DNA from: Sphingobacterium thalpophilum
GTDB lineage: Bacteria; Bacteroidota; Bacteroidia; Sphingobacteriales; Sphingobacteriaceae
Assembly: GCA_945878525.1 (NCBI GenBank)
Contig: CAMCTU010000003.1
Span: 1-61,553, forward strand
Direction of reading: 5' to 3'
Length of the DNA stretch: 61,553 nucleotides
The position numbers and the translations under genes are program-made. Under the pieces are notes generated by a model. That model saw only the letters and a program-made list of their open reading frames with translations, had not been told where the DNA came from and ran no database searches. Shown here piece after piece: positions 1 to 9,771 of the stretch (positions within the stretch are counted from its first letter, which is position 1; every line of letters begins with the position of its first letter).

Positions 1-2396
1 TATTCAGTATTTCTGACTCAATTTTTGCACAGAATTATGCAAATATTAAAGGTGTTATAACATCTGAAAAAGGAGAATTATTAAGTGGAGTCACAGTTCA
101 GGTAAAAAATACCAGGCTGATCACCCAGACTAACAAAGAGGGGGAGTACATGTTGTCTAAAGTTCCCATTAGTTCAACAATGACTTTAAGCCGACTTGGT
201 TTTAAGGATCTGCAATTAGAATTGGGAATCATTCCAGACAAAGATAATATACAAAATATCACTTTAATATCTGATATACAGTCACTAGATGAAGTTCACA
301 TTACTGAAAGATTTAATGGTGGTAATTTAAAAACTATCGATGCTGCTTCATTTAACGTTTATCCTCAAACTTCTGGCAGTTTTGAAAGTTTTCTAAAAAA
401 TATACCGGGAGTTTCTGGAAACAATGAATTGAGTTCACAATATTCGGTACGTGGCGGAAATTTCGATGAAAATTTAATTTACCTGAATGATATTGAAGTT
501 TACAGGCCAATGCAGATCTACTCAGGGCAGCAGGAGGGATTAGGTTTTATAAATCCAGACCTGGTAAGTAGTACAAGATTTTCTGCAGGTGGTTTTGAAG
601 CAAGATACGGCGATAAAATGTCATCTGTACTGGATGTGAGATATGGCAGACCTGACTCGTTATCTCTTGAAGCTCAAATTGGTTTTCTTTCAAGTTCAGC
701 AGCAATAAAAGTTCCATTTAAGAATAGTTATATCCTTGCCGGACTAAGAAATAAAAAGAACCAAAGTTTATTAGGAACACAAAATCTTGAAGGTGATTAT
801 GTATCAGGTTTCTCAGATTATCAGTTTATGTTCAGGCATGAACTTGGTTCAAAATTGAATTTATCTTTCTTCGGAAACTATAATAAAGGTGATCTTTTCA
901 TCAGTCCCAATAAACGCCTCACAGAATTTGGAACGTCTGACGAAGTATTAAGACTCAATGTAAACTATAATGGAGATGAAAGAAGTAGATATGAATCTTT
1001 GATGACCGCTTTAACCTTGGGTTACAATGCATCCAGCTCTTTAAATTTTAAATGGATCAGTTCATTTTCAAGTATAGATGAAAAAGAGAATAAAGATCTT
1101 TTAGGTTGGTATGCTTTCAATGAAAAAAACGGAGGATTAGACCCTAAAAATGTTGGTTCAATCCTTGGACTGGGTTCTAACATTTCTTACAGAAATAATT
1201 TTTTGAATACCATGATTCTCAATACTGAATTGAGGATGTATAAACAAGCTCAGAATTCATTTATTGAAATGGGCGTTCGTTTTCAGTCAGATCAAATCAA
1301 AGACAGAATTGATGAATTTAATGGCATAGATACCACCGGATATTCACTTCGACCTTCAGGAAATTGGATTTATACGGAAGTTATTGACCAGCAACAAAAT
1401 CAACAAATAGGTAGAATAAGCGGATTCATTCAGAATACATTCAATTTGAAGCCCAATTTAACTATGGCAGCAGGTATTAGGACAAATTATAATTCATTTT
1501 CAAATGAAAACTTTATTAGTCCGCGTGTTTCCTTCACCCACGCTCCAGGATTTATTGACAATTTTATCTTTCGGTTTGCTGTAGGCGCGTATTCTCAGTC
1601 GCCATTTTACAGAGAGATCAAAAGATTTAATGGTAGTATTAATTTAGATGCACGGTCACAGAGGTCTTTTCATATTGTTTCAGGTGCAGATTATGAGTTC
1701 AATGGCTTAGGCACAAGACTTAAGTTCAGCTCAGAACTTTATTACAAAATTTTAAGCAGGATTACACCTTATAAAATGGAGGACCTAAAAATCAGATACC
1801 TCGCTGAAAATACATCCAAAGGTTATGCTGCCGGAGCCGACTTCAGTCTCAGTGGAAATTTCGCTGGGGATTTATTGTCTACCTTTCGATTATCTATCAT
1901 GCAAACCAAGGAAGATATAAAAAATGATTCCTATCAAACCACAGACAAAAAAGGTAATGTATCTACTATATTTCCGGGTTACCTAAGACGGCCATCAGAC
2001 CAGTTACTTAATATTGGAATGATGTTCCAGGACAGGCTATTACAAAATCCAACGTATAAAGTTCATCTCAATTTAATCTATTCATCTTCACTACCAGTAG
2101 GTCTTCCTGGGCCAGATAGATACAATGACTTATTTAAAATACCTGCTTATAAACGTGTTGATATAGGTTTTTCTAAAGATCTTGCTGATTATCAGAGTAA
2201 AAAAGTACCAGTTTTTATCAGTGAGTATTTTCAATCATTAAGTCTTCATGCTGAAATTTTCAATCTGTTAAATTTCAAAAATACAGCCTCTTATCTTTGG
2301 TTAAACGACAAAGATTCTAATCAATATGCTGTTCCAAATTATCTAACATTTAGAAGACTCAATTTTAGACTCATTGCTAAATTGAAAACCAGATAA
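1..2396 (+). CDS. TonB-dependent outer-membrane receptor with carboxypeptidase-regulatory-like N-domain (5' end outside window)
   Basis: The frame is open from base 3, so the gene starts before the window; the ATG at 150 is internal. The first visible residues (FSISDSIFAQ) look like the end of a signal peptide. They are followed by a carboxypeptidase regulatory-like beta-sandwich (about 70 residues, ending around MTLSRLGFKDL). Next comes a TonB plug domain (SFESFLKNIPGV, YSVRGGNFDENLIYLNDIEVY, FINPDLVSSTRFSAGGFEARYGDKMSSVL, split here for length), then about 550 residues of alternating polar/aromatic strands typical of a 22-strand barrel. The last residues are FRLIAKLKTR, without a terminal Phe. 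Proteins of this layout import large or scarce ligands across the outer membrane using TonB energy; the ligand cannot be told here, and no SusD partner follows. The next gene (serC) has its own promoter. Confidence 0.9.
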   Translation, partial: FSISDSIFAQNYANIKGVITSEKGELLSGVTVQVKNTRLITQTNKEGEYMLSKVPISSTMTLSRLGFKDLQLELGIIPDKDNIQNITLISDIQSLDEVHITERFNGGNLKTIDAASFNVYPQTSGSFESFLKNIPGVSGNNELSSQYSVRGGNFDENLIYLNDIEVYRPMQIYSGQQEGLGFINPDLVSSTRFSAGGFEARYGDKMSSVLDVRYGRPDSLSLEAQIGFLSSSAAIKVPFKNSYILAGLRNKKNQSLLGTQNLEGDYVSGFSDYQFMFRHELGSKLNLSFFGNYNKGDLFISPNKRLTEFGTSDEVLRLNVNYNGDERSRYESLMTALTLGYNASSSLNFKWISSFSSIDEKENKDLLGWYAFNEKNGGLDPKNVGSILGLGSNISYRNNFLNTMILNTELRMYKQAQNSFIEMGVRFQSDQIKDRIDEFNGIDTTGYSLRPSGNWIYTEVIDQQQNQQIGRISGFIQNTFNLKPNLTMAAGIRTNYNSFSNENFISPRVSFTHAPGFIDNFIFRFAVGAYSQSPFYREIKRFNGSINLDARSQRSFHIVSGADYEFNGLGTRLKFSSELYYKILSRITPYKMEDLKIRYLAENTSKGYAAGADFSLSGNFAGDLLSTFRLSIMQTKEDIKNDSYQTTDKKGNVSTIFPGYLRRPSDQLLNIGMMFQDRLLQNPTYKVHLNLIYSSSLPVGLPGPDRYNDLFKIPAYKRVDIGFSKDLADYQSKKVPVFISEYFQSLSLHAEIFNLLNFKNTASYLWLNDKDSNQYAVPNYLTFRRLNFRLIAKLKTR

Positions 2397-2456
2397 GAGT
2401 TTGTCATCAAATATAAAAAAGGGTTTAAAATCCATCCTCGTCTCAAATTATTGTCT

Positions 2457-2464
2457 TATTTTTG
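2457..2464 (+). promoter_or_regulatory. Bacteroidota -7 promoter box of serC
   Basis: TATTTTTG matches the Bacteroidota -7 consensus TAnnTTTG and lies 18 nt before the serC ATG at 2483. The upstream TTG at 2462 that would extend serC is inside this box, so it cannot be a start codon on a transcript made from here. No clear -33 TTTG is visible. Confidence 0.55.
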
Positions 2465-2482
2465 CTAATAAATTTATACAGT

Positions 2483-3550
2483 ATGATACATAATTTTGGG
2501 GCAGGCCCCTGCATCTTACCACAGGAAGTATTTAAACAAGCATCACAGGCAGTTCTTGATTTTAATGGTACAGGATTATCTATTTTAGAGATATCTCATC
2601 GCACCCCTGAATTCGAATCTGTGGTCGATGAAACCCTACTTTTGATCAAAGAATTATTAAATGTACCCGAAGGCTATTCAGTTATATTGTTGCAGGGAGG
2701 AGCCAGTTTGCAATTTTCCATGGTTCCAATGAATTTACTGGGTGAAGGTCAGACGGCTGCATACCTTGATACCGGGGTTTGGGCTACAAAGGCTTTAAAG
2801 GAAGCTAAGATGTTTGGTAATGTGTCTATTGTAGCTTCTTCTAAAGACCAGAATTATACTTATATACCTAAAGATTTTGTAATTCCACAAGATTCAGCCT
2901 ATTTTCACTTTACATCCAATAACACTATTTATGGCACTGAATTGTTGAATGTTCCAAAAACCTCTGTTCCAGTTGCCTGTGATATGTCTTCTGATATCTT
3001 GAGCAGGGTTATAAATGTATCTGATTTTGATTTGATCTATGCTGGTGCTCAGAAAAACATGGGGCCTGCCGGAGTTACTCTAGCAATTGTTAAAGACGAA
3101 ATTTTAGGTAAGGTGGATCGGAAAATTCCATCAATGCTTGATTACAAAGTTCAAATTGAAGGAGGATCAATGTATAATACTCCGCCAGTCTTCGCTATTT
3201 ACGTTTCCATGTTAAACCTCCGTTGGCTAAAATCAAAAGGAGGTGTTGCTGAAATTGAGAAGGAAAATATCACTAAATCAGATGCACTTTACAAAGAAAT
3301 TGAACGCAATCCATTATTTAAAGGTACATGTAGGCCTGAAGATCGCTCAAGAATGAATGTTTGTTTCGTGATGGAAAATCCTGAACTTGAAAAGCCTTTT
3401 CTCAAATTTGCTGAAGATCGGGATATCATCGGAATAAAAGGTCACAGAAGTGTAGGAGGTTTCCGTGCTTCCATGTATAACGCTTTGCCTATAACTAGCG
3501 TCCATGTATTGATCGAGGCTATGCAGGATTTTGATGAAATGCATCGCTAA
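2483..3550 (+). CDS. serC: Phosphoserine aminotransferase
   Basis: PLP enzyme that converts 3-phosphohydroxypyruvate plus glutamate into O-phosphoserine in serine biosynthesis; the family also acts in pyridoxal phosphate synthesis. The protein has 355 residues, the normal length for this clade. It opens with [14 protein letters not shown], the class V N-terminus, followed by LQGGASLQF (phosphate-binding region). The Schiff-base lysine is about Lys191 in [14 protein letters not shown] use ATG 2483 rather than TTG 2462 because the TTG lies in the promoter box and the family starts at M-I-H-N-F. serA follows 78 bp downstream, so the two consecutive steps of the phosphorylated serine pathway are adjacent. 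Confidence 0.95.
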   Translation: MIHNFGAGPCILPQEVFKQASQAVLDFNGTGLSILEISHRTPEFESVVDETLLLIKELLNVPEGYSVILLQGGASLQFSMVPMNLLGEGQTAAYLDTGVWATKALKEAKMFGNVSIVASSKDQNYTYIPKDFVIPQDSAYFHFTSNNTIYGTELLNVPKTSVPVACDMSSDILSRVINVSDFDLIYAGAQKNMGPAGVTLAIVKDEILGKVDRKIPSMLDYKVQIEGGSMYNTPPVFAIYVSMLNLRWLKSKGGVAEIEKENITKSDALYKEIERNPLFKGTCRPEDRSRMNVCFVMENPELEKPFLKFAEDRDIIGIKGHRSVGGFRASMYNALPITSVHVLIEAMQDFDEMHR

Positions 3551-3628
3551 CAAGCAAAATGTGAATTTTTTTGTATTCACCAGTTCAATTTCAACTATTA
3601 GACTAAAATATCTTAAAATATAAATTAT

Positions 3629-4582
3629 ATGTTTCGAATACTCGCCAACGATGGCATTGACCCAATAGGAAAGGAATTATTAGAAAAAGCAGGTTTTCAG
3701 GTAGATACTACTCATATTCCACAGGATCAACTTTCTGAAGGTTTAAAAAATTATGATGGCTTAACCGTTCGAAGTGCAACAAAAGTTAGAAAAGTACTTA
3801 TTGATGCCTGCCCTAATATTAAACTTATTGGTCGTGGTGGAGTTGGAATGGATAATATTGATGTTGATTATGCAAGAAGTAAAGGTCTTGCTGTCGTAAA
3901 CACTCCTGCAGCATCCTCTCTTTCAGTAGCTGAATTAGTATTTGCTCATTTATTCACAGGAATCCGTTTTCTTCAGGATTCTAACCGAAAAATGCCTATT
4001 GAAGGAAACATTAAGTTCAACGACCTAAAAAAGGTTTATGCAAAAGGGATTGAACTTCGTGGAAAAAAAATTGGAATTATAGGTTTTGGCAGGATTGGAA
4101 GGGAGACTGCAAAAATAGCTCTAGGACTTGGAATGGAAGTTTTGGCCTATGATCTTTTTGAAATTCCAAATGAGCTTGAGCTTATCATTGGAACAGATAC
4201 CAAAGTTACTTGTCCGATAAAGGTTGTATCAATAGATCAATTAATTAAAGACGCGGATTTCATAAGCCTTCACGTTCCATTTTCAGAAAAACCTGTATTA
4301 GGTAAAGATGAATTCGAAAATATGAAAAATGGGGTAGGGGTTGTTAACTGTTCACGAGGGGGTACTATTGATGAAGATGCATTAATTGATGCCTTGAATT
4401 CAGGAAAATTGGCATTTGCGGGATTAGATGTATTTGACAATGAACCAACACCCCGTCAGGATCTATTGACCCATCCGAAAGTATCCTTGACACCGCATAT
4501 AGGCGCTTCCACTAATGAAGCACAGGAGCGTATTGGCACAGAATTAGCGAACCTGATCATAGATTTTTTTAAAACAGTTTAA
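3629..4582 (+). CDS. serA: D-3-phosphoglycerate dehydrogenase, short form without ACT domain
   Basis: Catalyses the NAD-dependent oxidation of 3-phosphoglycerate that opens serine synthesis. The 317-residue protein has the D-2-hydroxyacid dehydrogenase fold: a split substrate domain, a Rossmann motif GFGRIG at residues 152-157, and a catalytic set of Arg243 (CSRGGTID), Glu272 (DNEPTP) and His290 (LTPHIGAS). It ends shortly after the His motif, so the C-terminal ACT/ASB regulatory domains of E. coli SerA are absent and direct serine inhibition through ACT is unlikely. A related 2-hydroxyacid dehydrogenase specificity cannot be excluded by sequence alone, but the position directly after serC strongly supports SerA. 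DUF1015 follows 41 bp downstream. Confidence 0.92.
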   Translation: MFRILANDGIDPIGKELLEKAGFQVDTTHIPQDQLSEGLKNYDGLTVRSATKVRKVLIDACPNIKLIGRGGVGMDNIDVDYARSKGLAVVNTPAASSLSVAELVFAHLFTGIRFLQDSNRKMPIEGNIKFNDLKKVYAKGIELRGKKIGIIGFGRIGRETAKIALGLGMEVLAYDLFEIPNELELIIGTDTKVTCPIKVVSIDQLIKDADFISLHVPFSEKPVLGKDEFENMKNGVGVVNCSRGGTIDEDALIDALNSGKLAFAGLDVFDNEPTPRQDLLTHPKVSLTPHIGASTNEAQERIGTELANLIIDFFKTV

Positions 4583-4623
4583 TTAATGCGAATTGGCATT
4601 TAATTTATCTGATATTAAATTAA

Positions 4624-5856
4624 ATGCCAAAAATTAAGCCATTCAAAGGAATACATCCGGTTGATAATTTGGCCGGTAATGTAGTACTTAAGCTGGAAAA
4701 TTTAAGCCTTGGTGAAGCTAAACTTATCCGGCAGGATAACCCATATTCCTATGTGAATATGTTAGTGCCTAAGCTTGACAATCATTTTCTTCTAGGCTCA
4801 AAAATTGAACTTGCCTTTAAAAAAATAAATGAGAATTTTGAGGATTTTATTGACAATGGTATTCTTGTAAAAGATTCAAAACCTTCAATTTACATATATC
4901 AGATTATTCAAAATGGTATATCGCGAACAGGTTTATGGACAGTGACGTCCATTGATGATTACCTGAATAATGTGGTTCGAAAACATGAACTTACCAAAGC
5001 AGACAGGGAACAATCACTAATTGATTATCTTCAACAAACCGGTATTGATGCCAATCCGGTTTTGATAACTTACAGATCTGAACCAAAAATTGACAAGATT
5101 TTATCAGAAATTACATTTGCTAAGTCAGATATTTTTTATTCAAAAGAAGATACTCAACATAAATTATGGTTTGTAACTGAGCAAGGTGTTATTACAACTC
5201 TTGTTGAAGCTTTCTCGAATATTTCATCATCTTATATTGCAGATGGACACCACAGGGCAGCCGCAGCTTCTTTATATGGAATTCAGCGAAGAAAATTAAA
5301 TCTAAAACACAAAGGGGATGAAGAGTACAATTTCTTCAATTCAGTGTATATGAGCACAGATCAACTAAGAATTTATGGTTTTAACCGTCTTTTAAAAGAT
5401 TTAAAGGGACTTACTGTAAACGATTTTTTGATCAGACTGCAAATTGATTTTGATGTGTTTGCTTCTGAAAGTATTGTTTTTCCCGCTGAAATGCATTCAT
5501 TAGGGATGTACCTGAAGGGGAAATGGTTTCTGTTAAGATTCAAAAAGAAAGTAAACTTTAAAAGTCCTTTAGAGGAACTTGACGTTAGTTTAATTCAGAA
5601 ATATATATTTTCTAATATCCTTAACATAATAGACCCAAGAACTGATCCTTGTATTGACTTTATTTCGGGTAATTTACCTGTAGAAATACTTATCAATAAA
5701 GTTGAAAGTAATGAATTTATTGCTGCATTTACTTTGTTTCCAACGAGTATTGATCAGCTGATTGGGATTGCTGATGAAGGTGAAATAATGCCACCAAAGT
5801 CAACCTGGTTTGAGCCAAAATTTGATGTTGGATTGCTTATACACCACATAAAATGA
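4624..5856 (+). CDS. DUF1015 family protein
   Basis: A 410-residue cytoplasmic protein of the DUF1015 family, recognised by the opening KIKPFKGIHPV and the signature YIADGHHRAAAASLY (around residues 200-215). No signal peptide or membrane segment. The family has no established reaction; in many bacteria it sits beside serA/serC, and here it is the third gene of that run, 41 bp after serA with no terminator between. A role connected with serine or phosphoserine metabolism is therefore a reasonable inference but unproven. The gene ends 10 bp before the convergent MBL-fold gene, leaving no room for a long terminator. Confidence 0.85.
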   Translation: MPKIKPFKGIHPVDNLAGNVVLKLENLSLGEAKLIRQDNPYSYVNMLVPKLDNHFLLGSKIELAFKKINENFEDFIDNGILVKDSKPSIYIYQIIQNGISRTGLWTVTSIDDYLNNVVRKHELTKADREQSLIDYLQQTGIDANPVLITYRSEPKIDKILSEITFAKSDIFYSKEDTQHKLWFVTEQGVITTLVEAFSNISSSYIADGHHRAAAASLYGIQRRKLNLKHKGDEEYNFFNSVYMSTDQLRIYGFNRLLKDLKGLTVNDFLIRLQIDFDVFASESIVFPAEMHSLGMYLKGKWFLLRFKKKVNFKSPLEELDVSLIQKYIFSNILNIIDPRTDPCIDFISGNLPVEILINKVESNEFIAAFTLFPTSIDQLIGIADEGEIMPPKSTWFEPKFDVGLLIHHIK

Positions 5857-5866
5857 TCATTTAAGA

Positions 5867-7258
5867 TTAATTCAACAGGTAGGTTTTTCCCTTTTCGGCT
5901 ATCTCTGCATCATAATTACTATCGGATAAAGCAAGTTTAAAGGTTTCCATTGCGCTTATCTCTCCATGAACAAGAAATATCTTTTTAATTTTTTTCGGAT
6001 CCTGCTGCTTTACAAAATTAATCAGATCGTTTTGGTCTCCATGACCACTAAAAATATCAGTCTGCCTAATGGTTGCAAATACTGAAAGTTCCCGATGTCT
6101 TAAATTTATAACCGGATCACCGCGAAGTAAGCGATGGCCTAAGGTACCTTTTGCACAGTATCCAATAAAAAGAATTGTACAGTAGTAATTTGAGATGTTG
6201 TAATATAAATGATCCTGAATGCGACCTCCTTCAAGCATTCCAGCGGATGAAATAATAATACAGGGCTCATAATAATTGGATATAGCCTTGCTTGCATTCA
6301 TATCCTGAATATATTCTAGATTTTCAAATTCAAATTCATCCCCAAGAAGTTTATAAAAGTCCTGCGCTTCCTCGTTCAAAAGTGAATGATGTTTTCTAAA
6401 AATATCGGTAGCATAACCTGCCAGGGGACTATCCACAAATACCTTTATTCTTGGTAAAAGCCCTTTATTAAATATTCTGTTTAGAGAATAAACCAATGCT
6501 TGAGTCCTTCCAACACTAAAAGCAGGAATGATCAGTCTGCCTGGGGACTTAATACAGGCTTCATTAACCGTTTCAGTTAAAAGTTCCTCAACACTTTGGG
6601 TAAATTTATGATTTCGTCCACCATAGGTAGATTCACATACCAGGTAATCTACTTCAGGAAGGCTTTCCGGATCTCTTAAAACAGGATAGTTCTTTCTGCC
6701 AATATCCCCACTGAAAGCAATTGTTTTTATATTTCCATGTTCTTCAATACTTAAAACAGCAGCAGCAGCACCTAATAAATGGCCCACCGATACAAAAGTG
6801 AGGCTTATTTGCCCATTAACACGAAATGGCTTATTAAACCCAATGGTAACAAACCGATCAACAGTTTCCATTACATGTTTCTGAAGATAAAGAGGCTTAG
6901 GACCATCAGAGAATCCATGCTTTCCTCTGCGTTTTTTTCGCTGTTTATTTAAAAAGATATTCACTGAATCCAGTAAAAGTAACTCAGTTAGGTCGGCGGT
7001 TGGGGCTGTGCAGAGTATTTGTCCTGCAAATCCAAATCGAATTAAGGTTGGAAGATTACCAGAATGGTCGATATGCGCATGAGTAAGAATTACCAGATCG
7101 ATATCTGCAGGTGAAAAAGGAAAAGCTTCATTCTGCTCAATCCAGGTATCCCGCTCATAATCTAATCCACAATCAACCAATATATTATAATAATCGGTTT
7201 GTAAAAGGTGCATACTTCCTGTTACCTGTTGCGCAGCACCCCAAATAGTTAATTTCAT
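5867..7258 (-). CDS. MBL-fold, beta-CASP nuclease-like protein (CPSF/YSH1-type)
   Basis: 463 residues. The N-terminal metallo-beta-lactamase domain carries the zinc motif HAHIDHSG (His60, His62, Asp64, His65). Later metal ligands are probably in SVGHLLGAA and FSGDIG. A beta-CASP domain follows (CESTYGGRNH, IPAFSVGRTQAL, ISSAGMLEGGR), and the chain closes with FLVHGE plus a short tail. This architecture is shared by RNA 3'-end processing factors and bacterial exo/endoribonucleases of the YsH1/RNase J superfamily, so a metal-dependent RNase is the likely activity; the substrate is unknown. There is no KH domain. It follows the ABC exporter gene by 21 bp on the same strand and is probably co-transcribed with it. 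Confidence 0.88.
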   Translation of the reverse strand: MKLTIWGAAQQVTGSMHLLQTDYYNILVDCGLDYERDTWIEQNEAFPFSPADIDLVILTHAHIDHSGNLPTLIRFGFAGQILCTAPTADLTELLLLDSVNIFLNKQRKKRRGKHGFSDGPKPLYLQKHVMETVDRFVTIGFNKPFRVNGQISLTFVSVGHLLGAAAAVLSIEEHGNIKTIAFSGDIGRKNYPVLRDPESLPEVDYLVCESTYGGRNHKFTQSVEELLTETVNEACIKSPGRLIIPAFSVGRTQALVYSLNRIFNKGLLPRIKVFVDSPLAGYATDIFRKHHSLLNEEAQDFYKLLGDEFEFENLEYIQDMNASKAISNYYEPCIIISSAGMLEGGRIQDHLYYNISNYYCTILFIGYCAKGTLGHRLLRGDPVINLRHRELSVFATIRQTDIFSGHGDQNDLINFVKQQDPKKIKKIFLVHGEISAMETFKLALSDSNYDAEIAEKGKTYLLN

Positions 7259-7279
7259 AAAGTCTTGTAAAACCTGCAG

Positions 7280-9172
7280 TTAATGTAAATCCATTTTACT
7301 AATAGTTTTTTCTTGGGGTTCCTGCGTTTCCTGTTGTAACTGACTCAGATAACGGTATAAGCCACCTTCGTTTTTCATTAATTCCAGATGATTCCCACTT
7401 TCAATTACTTTACCTTTCTCTAAAACTATAATTTTATCTGCCTCCCTGATAGTAGATAGACGATGTGCAATTATTATAGATGTTCGGTTCTTCATTAATT
7501 CTTCCAGAGCTTCCTGTACAAGCCTTTCTGATTCCGAATCAAGAGATGAAGTGGCCTCATCCAGAATAAGTAACACCGGATCTTTTAAGAGGGCGCGTGC
7601 AATGGCTATTCTTTGGCGCTGTCCTCCGGAAAGTTTAACTCCCCGTTCTCCAACTATGGTGTCATATCCTTCAGGAAAACCCTTTATAAATTCATGTGCA
7701 TTCGCCCGATCTGCTGCCTGCAGGATATCCTCTTCACTGGCATTCAAACGTCCATATGCAATATTTTCACGGATGGTTCCCCCAAATAATAAAACGTCCT
7801 GGGGTACTATTGCAACCTGATTTCTAATGTCAGTCAATGAAAAGTCGGTCGATGCTTTGCCATCAAATAATAATGAACCCGACTGGGCCTCATAAAAGCG
7901 CAGGATAAGTCCTGCTATAGTAGATTTTCCTGCACCGCTTGGTCCAATAATAGCTACTTTCTCACCTTTTCTGGCTACAAATGATAATCCATTCAAAACA
8001 GTTATTTCTTTCCTTGAAGGATAAGAAAAAACGACATTGTTGAAATCTAAATTTCCTTGAATTTTATGATGAATAACATTATTTTGCTCATACATCGAAA
8101 TAAGTTCATTCTCTTCTTCCAGAATTTCTAAAACTCTTTCACTTGCTCCGAACGCTTTCTGCATGGTAGCATACAACTCAGGAAAACTACCCATTGCAGC
8201 CCCTACAAATGTTGACAATAAAATAAAGGTAAACATACTTGCGATACTAATCTCGCCGGTTTGAACCAGATACGTGCCATACCATACAACAGAAACAATA
8301 GTACCAAAAAGACAAAAAACTATAAATGAGGCAAAAATACCCCTGAATTTTGCACCACGCATGGCTATCTTTACTACCTCGCGTACACTGTTATTGTATC
8401 TGCCAACTTCATACGACTCATTCACAAATGCCTTTACATTAGAAATACCCTGCAGTGTTTCTTCAACAATAGTATTTGATTCTGCAAGTTTATCTTGTGC
8501 CTGTCTTGAAATTTTTCGGATAAACTTTCCAAATGTAACTGCAATAACAACCAAAATGGGTAGTACCGCCAGTAGCATTAGCGTTAATTTACCTGATACC
8601 AAAATCAAAAATGTAATACCACCAATAAAAATGATGATTTGTCTGATCATTTCGGCTAGGGTAGTAGTTATGGCATCCTGTATTTGGGAAAGATCAGCTG
8701 ATAAACGACTGTTTAACTCCCCAACACGTCTTTGGGAGAAAAAGTTCATTGGGAGTGTAATGAGTTTGTGATAGGTATCACGACGAATATCAGCAAGTCC
8801 TTTTTCTGCCACCTCTACGAACCAATTTATCCTGAAATATGAAAGTATCGCCTGAATAAATAAAACTACCAGTAGTGTAATTGCCACAGTATTAATTTCT
8901 GTTGGAAAAATATCCAGAATTTCATTCGGCACCATCCTTCCACCTTGTTCAGCCTGGGCACCGGTTCCAATCAATCTTCCCATTAACAATGGAAACAAAA
9001 ATGAACTCGCACTGGATAGTATCAGGCAAGCCAATCCCAGAAAAAATTTAGTTCGATAGGGTTTAAGGTAACTTAATAAGCGAATTACCTGTTTAATACT
9101 TTCTTTGTTGATTTTTGCTTTTGGAAGTTCTGCAGCCTGAGCGTTTCCGCTGTTTAATCGAGCACGTGCCAT
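7280..9172 (-). CDS. ABC transporter, fused permease/ATPase (MsbA/LmrA type exporter)
   Basis: 630 residues with a six-helix type I exporter domain (about residues 40-345) and a C-terminal nucleotide-binding domain. Walker A is GPSGAGKST, the signature loop is VKLSGGQRQR, Walker B is LLILDEATSSLD, and the switch His is in IIAHRLST. Q-loop Gln lies in AIVPQDVLLFGG. Such half-transporters homodimerise in the inner membrane and export lipids or hydrophobic compounds. The MsbA function (lipid A flippase) is possible, but several paralogues exist per Bacteroidota genome, so I leave the substrate open. The gene starts at ATG 9172 with a 40-residue cytosolic N-tail and is followed by the beta-CASP gene 21 bp downstream. 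Confidence 0.92.
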   Translation of the reverse strand: MARARLNSGNAQAAELPKAKINKESIKQVIRLLSYLKPYRTKFFLGLACLILSSASSFLFPLLMGRLIGTGAQAEQGGRMVPNEILDIFPTEINTVAITLLVVLFIQAILSYFRINWFVEVAEKGLADIRRDTYHKLITLPMNFFSQRRVGELNSRLSADLSQIQDAITTTLAEMIRQIIIFIGGITFLILVSGKLTLMLLAVLPILVVIAVTFGKFIRKISRQAQDKLAESNTIVEETLQGISNVKAFVNESYEVGRYNNSVREVVKIAMRGAKFRGIFASFIVFCLFGTIVSVVWYGTYLVQTGEISIASMFTFILLSTFVGAAMGSFPELYATMQKAFGASERVLEILEEENELISMYEQNNVIHHKIQGNLDFNNVVFSYPSRKEITVLNGLSFVARKGEKVAIIGPSGAGKSTIAGLILRFYEAQSGSLLFDGKASTDFSLTDIRNQVAIVPQDVLLFGGTIRENIAYGRLNASEEDILQAADRANAHEFIKGFPEGYDTIVGERGVKLSGGQRQRIAIARALLKDPVLLILDEATSSLDSESERLVQEALEELMKNRTSIIIAHRLSTIREADKIIVLEKGKVIESGNHLELMKNEGGLYRYLSQLQQETQEPQEKTISKMDLH

Positions 9173-9224
9173 CTTATCTTTGTAGTAAATTCATCTTTCA
9201 ACGGAATTCCCAAAATTAACTTAT

Positions 9225-9760
9225 TTATTTATTCTTTGTGACTGTGACATTAATCTTAGGTAATATTTTCGATTTTAAGAAATACCCAAATGAGACAAAC
9301 AGTAAAACAACAAGTACCAGCACATAAATTGATTGCTGATCATTTTCAATATTTTTTTTCTATACCTAGGCTCTTAATTTTTCATTTTCCTTTCATAGAG
9401 CGGTAGTAGTTATTTAAAACAGGCCGATACCCAACTCAAAGTATCGGCTTTGAATTTAACTCGTTCCTTTTCCAAATCTTTATAGTCAAGCATAATTTTA
9501 AGCTCAGAAAATATATCATTATCCGTTAAAAGAAATTGCAGAGTATGCCATTATAGAATTGCATATCCTTTTCAGTCTTCAATCCAAAAATTGCTGTCCG
9601 CTTTCCCAGACTGATTTTGTATTGTCCAAATCTGCTGCTTCGTTCATATGACAATTGAAAAATTATTTTTCGTTGCGCTTCATAGGCTGAACGATCACTC
9701 TGAGCAATAACCGGGTATGCCCAATATCACAAGGGCAGTTGCGATCCATACAAGCTTCAT
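9225..9760 (-). pseudogene. Decayed gene for an exported, C-terminally membrane-anchored protein
   Basis: This otherwise empty gap contains a clear coding relic. ATG 9760 opens a signal-peptide-like stretch (MKLVWIATALVILGIP). After a one-base shift the reading continues as VIAQSDRSAYEAQRKIIFQL and FGQYKISLGKRTAIFGLKTE. After a second shift it reads LLTDNDIFSELKIMLDYKDL up to a TAA at 9410. Further down, with two in-frame TAGs, the frame ending at 9225 gives KENEKLRA, then ENDQQSIYVLVLVVLLFVSF and KSKILPKINVTV, a transmembrane anchor with a basic tail. The parent was about 175 residues: signal peptide, charged helical middle and C-terminal anchor. It begins 11 bp after the monooxygenase-like gene, so it was the third gene of that operon. 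Several independent lesions make sequencing error unlikely. The parent's function is unknown. Confidence 0.8.
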
Positions 9761-9771
9761 GATGGTTGATT

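Noticed and set aside
8274-8771. 165-codon plus-strand frame opposite the ABC exporter gene
   Set aside because: Shadow of a well-conserved transmembrane domain on the other strand; no family resemblance.
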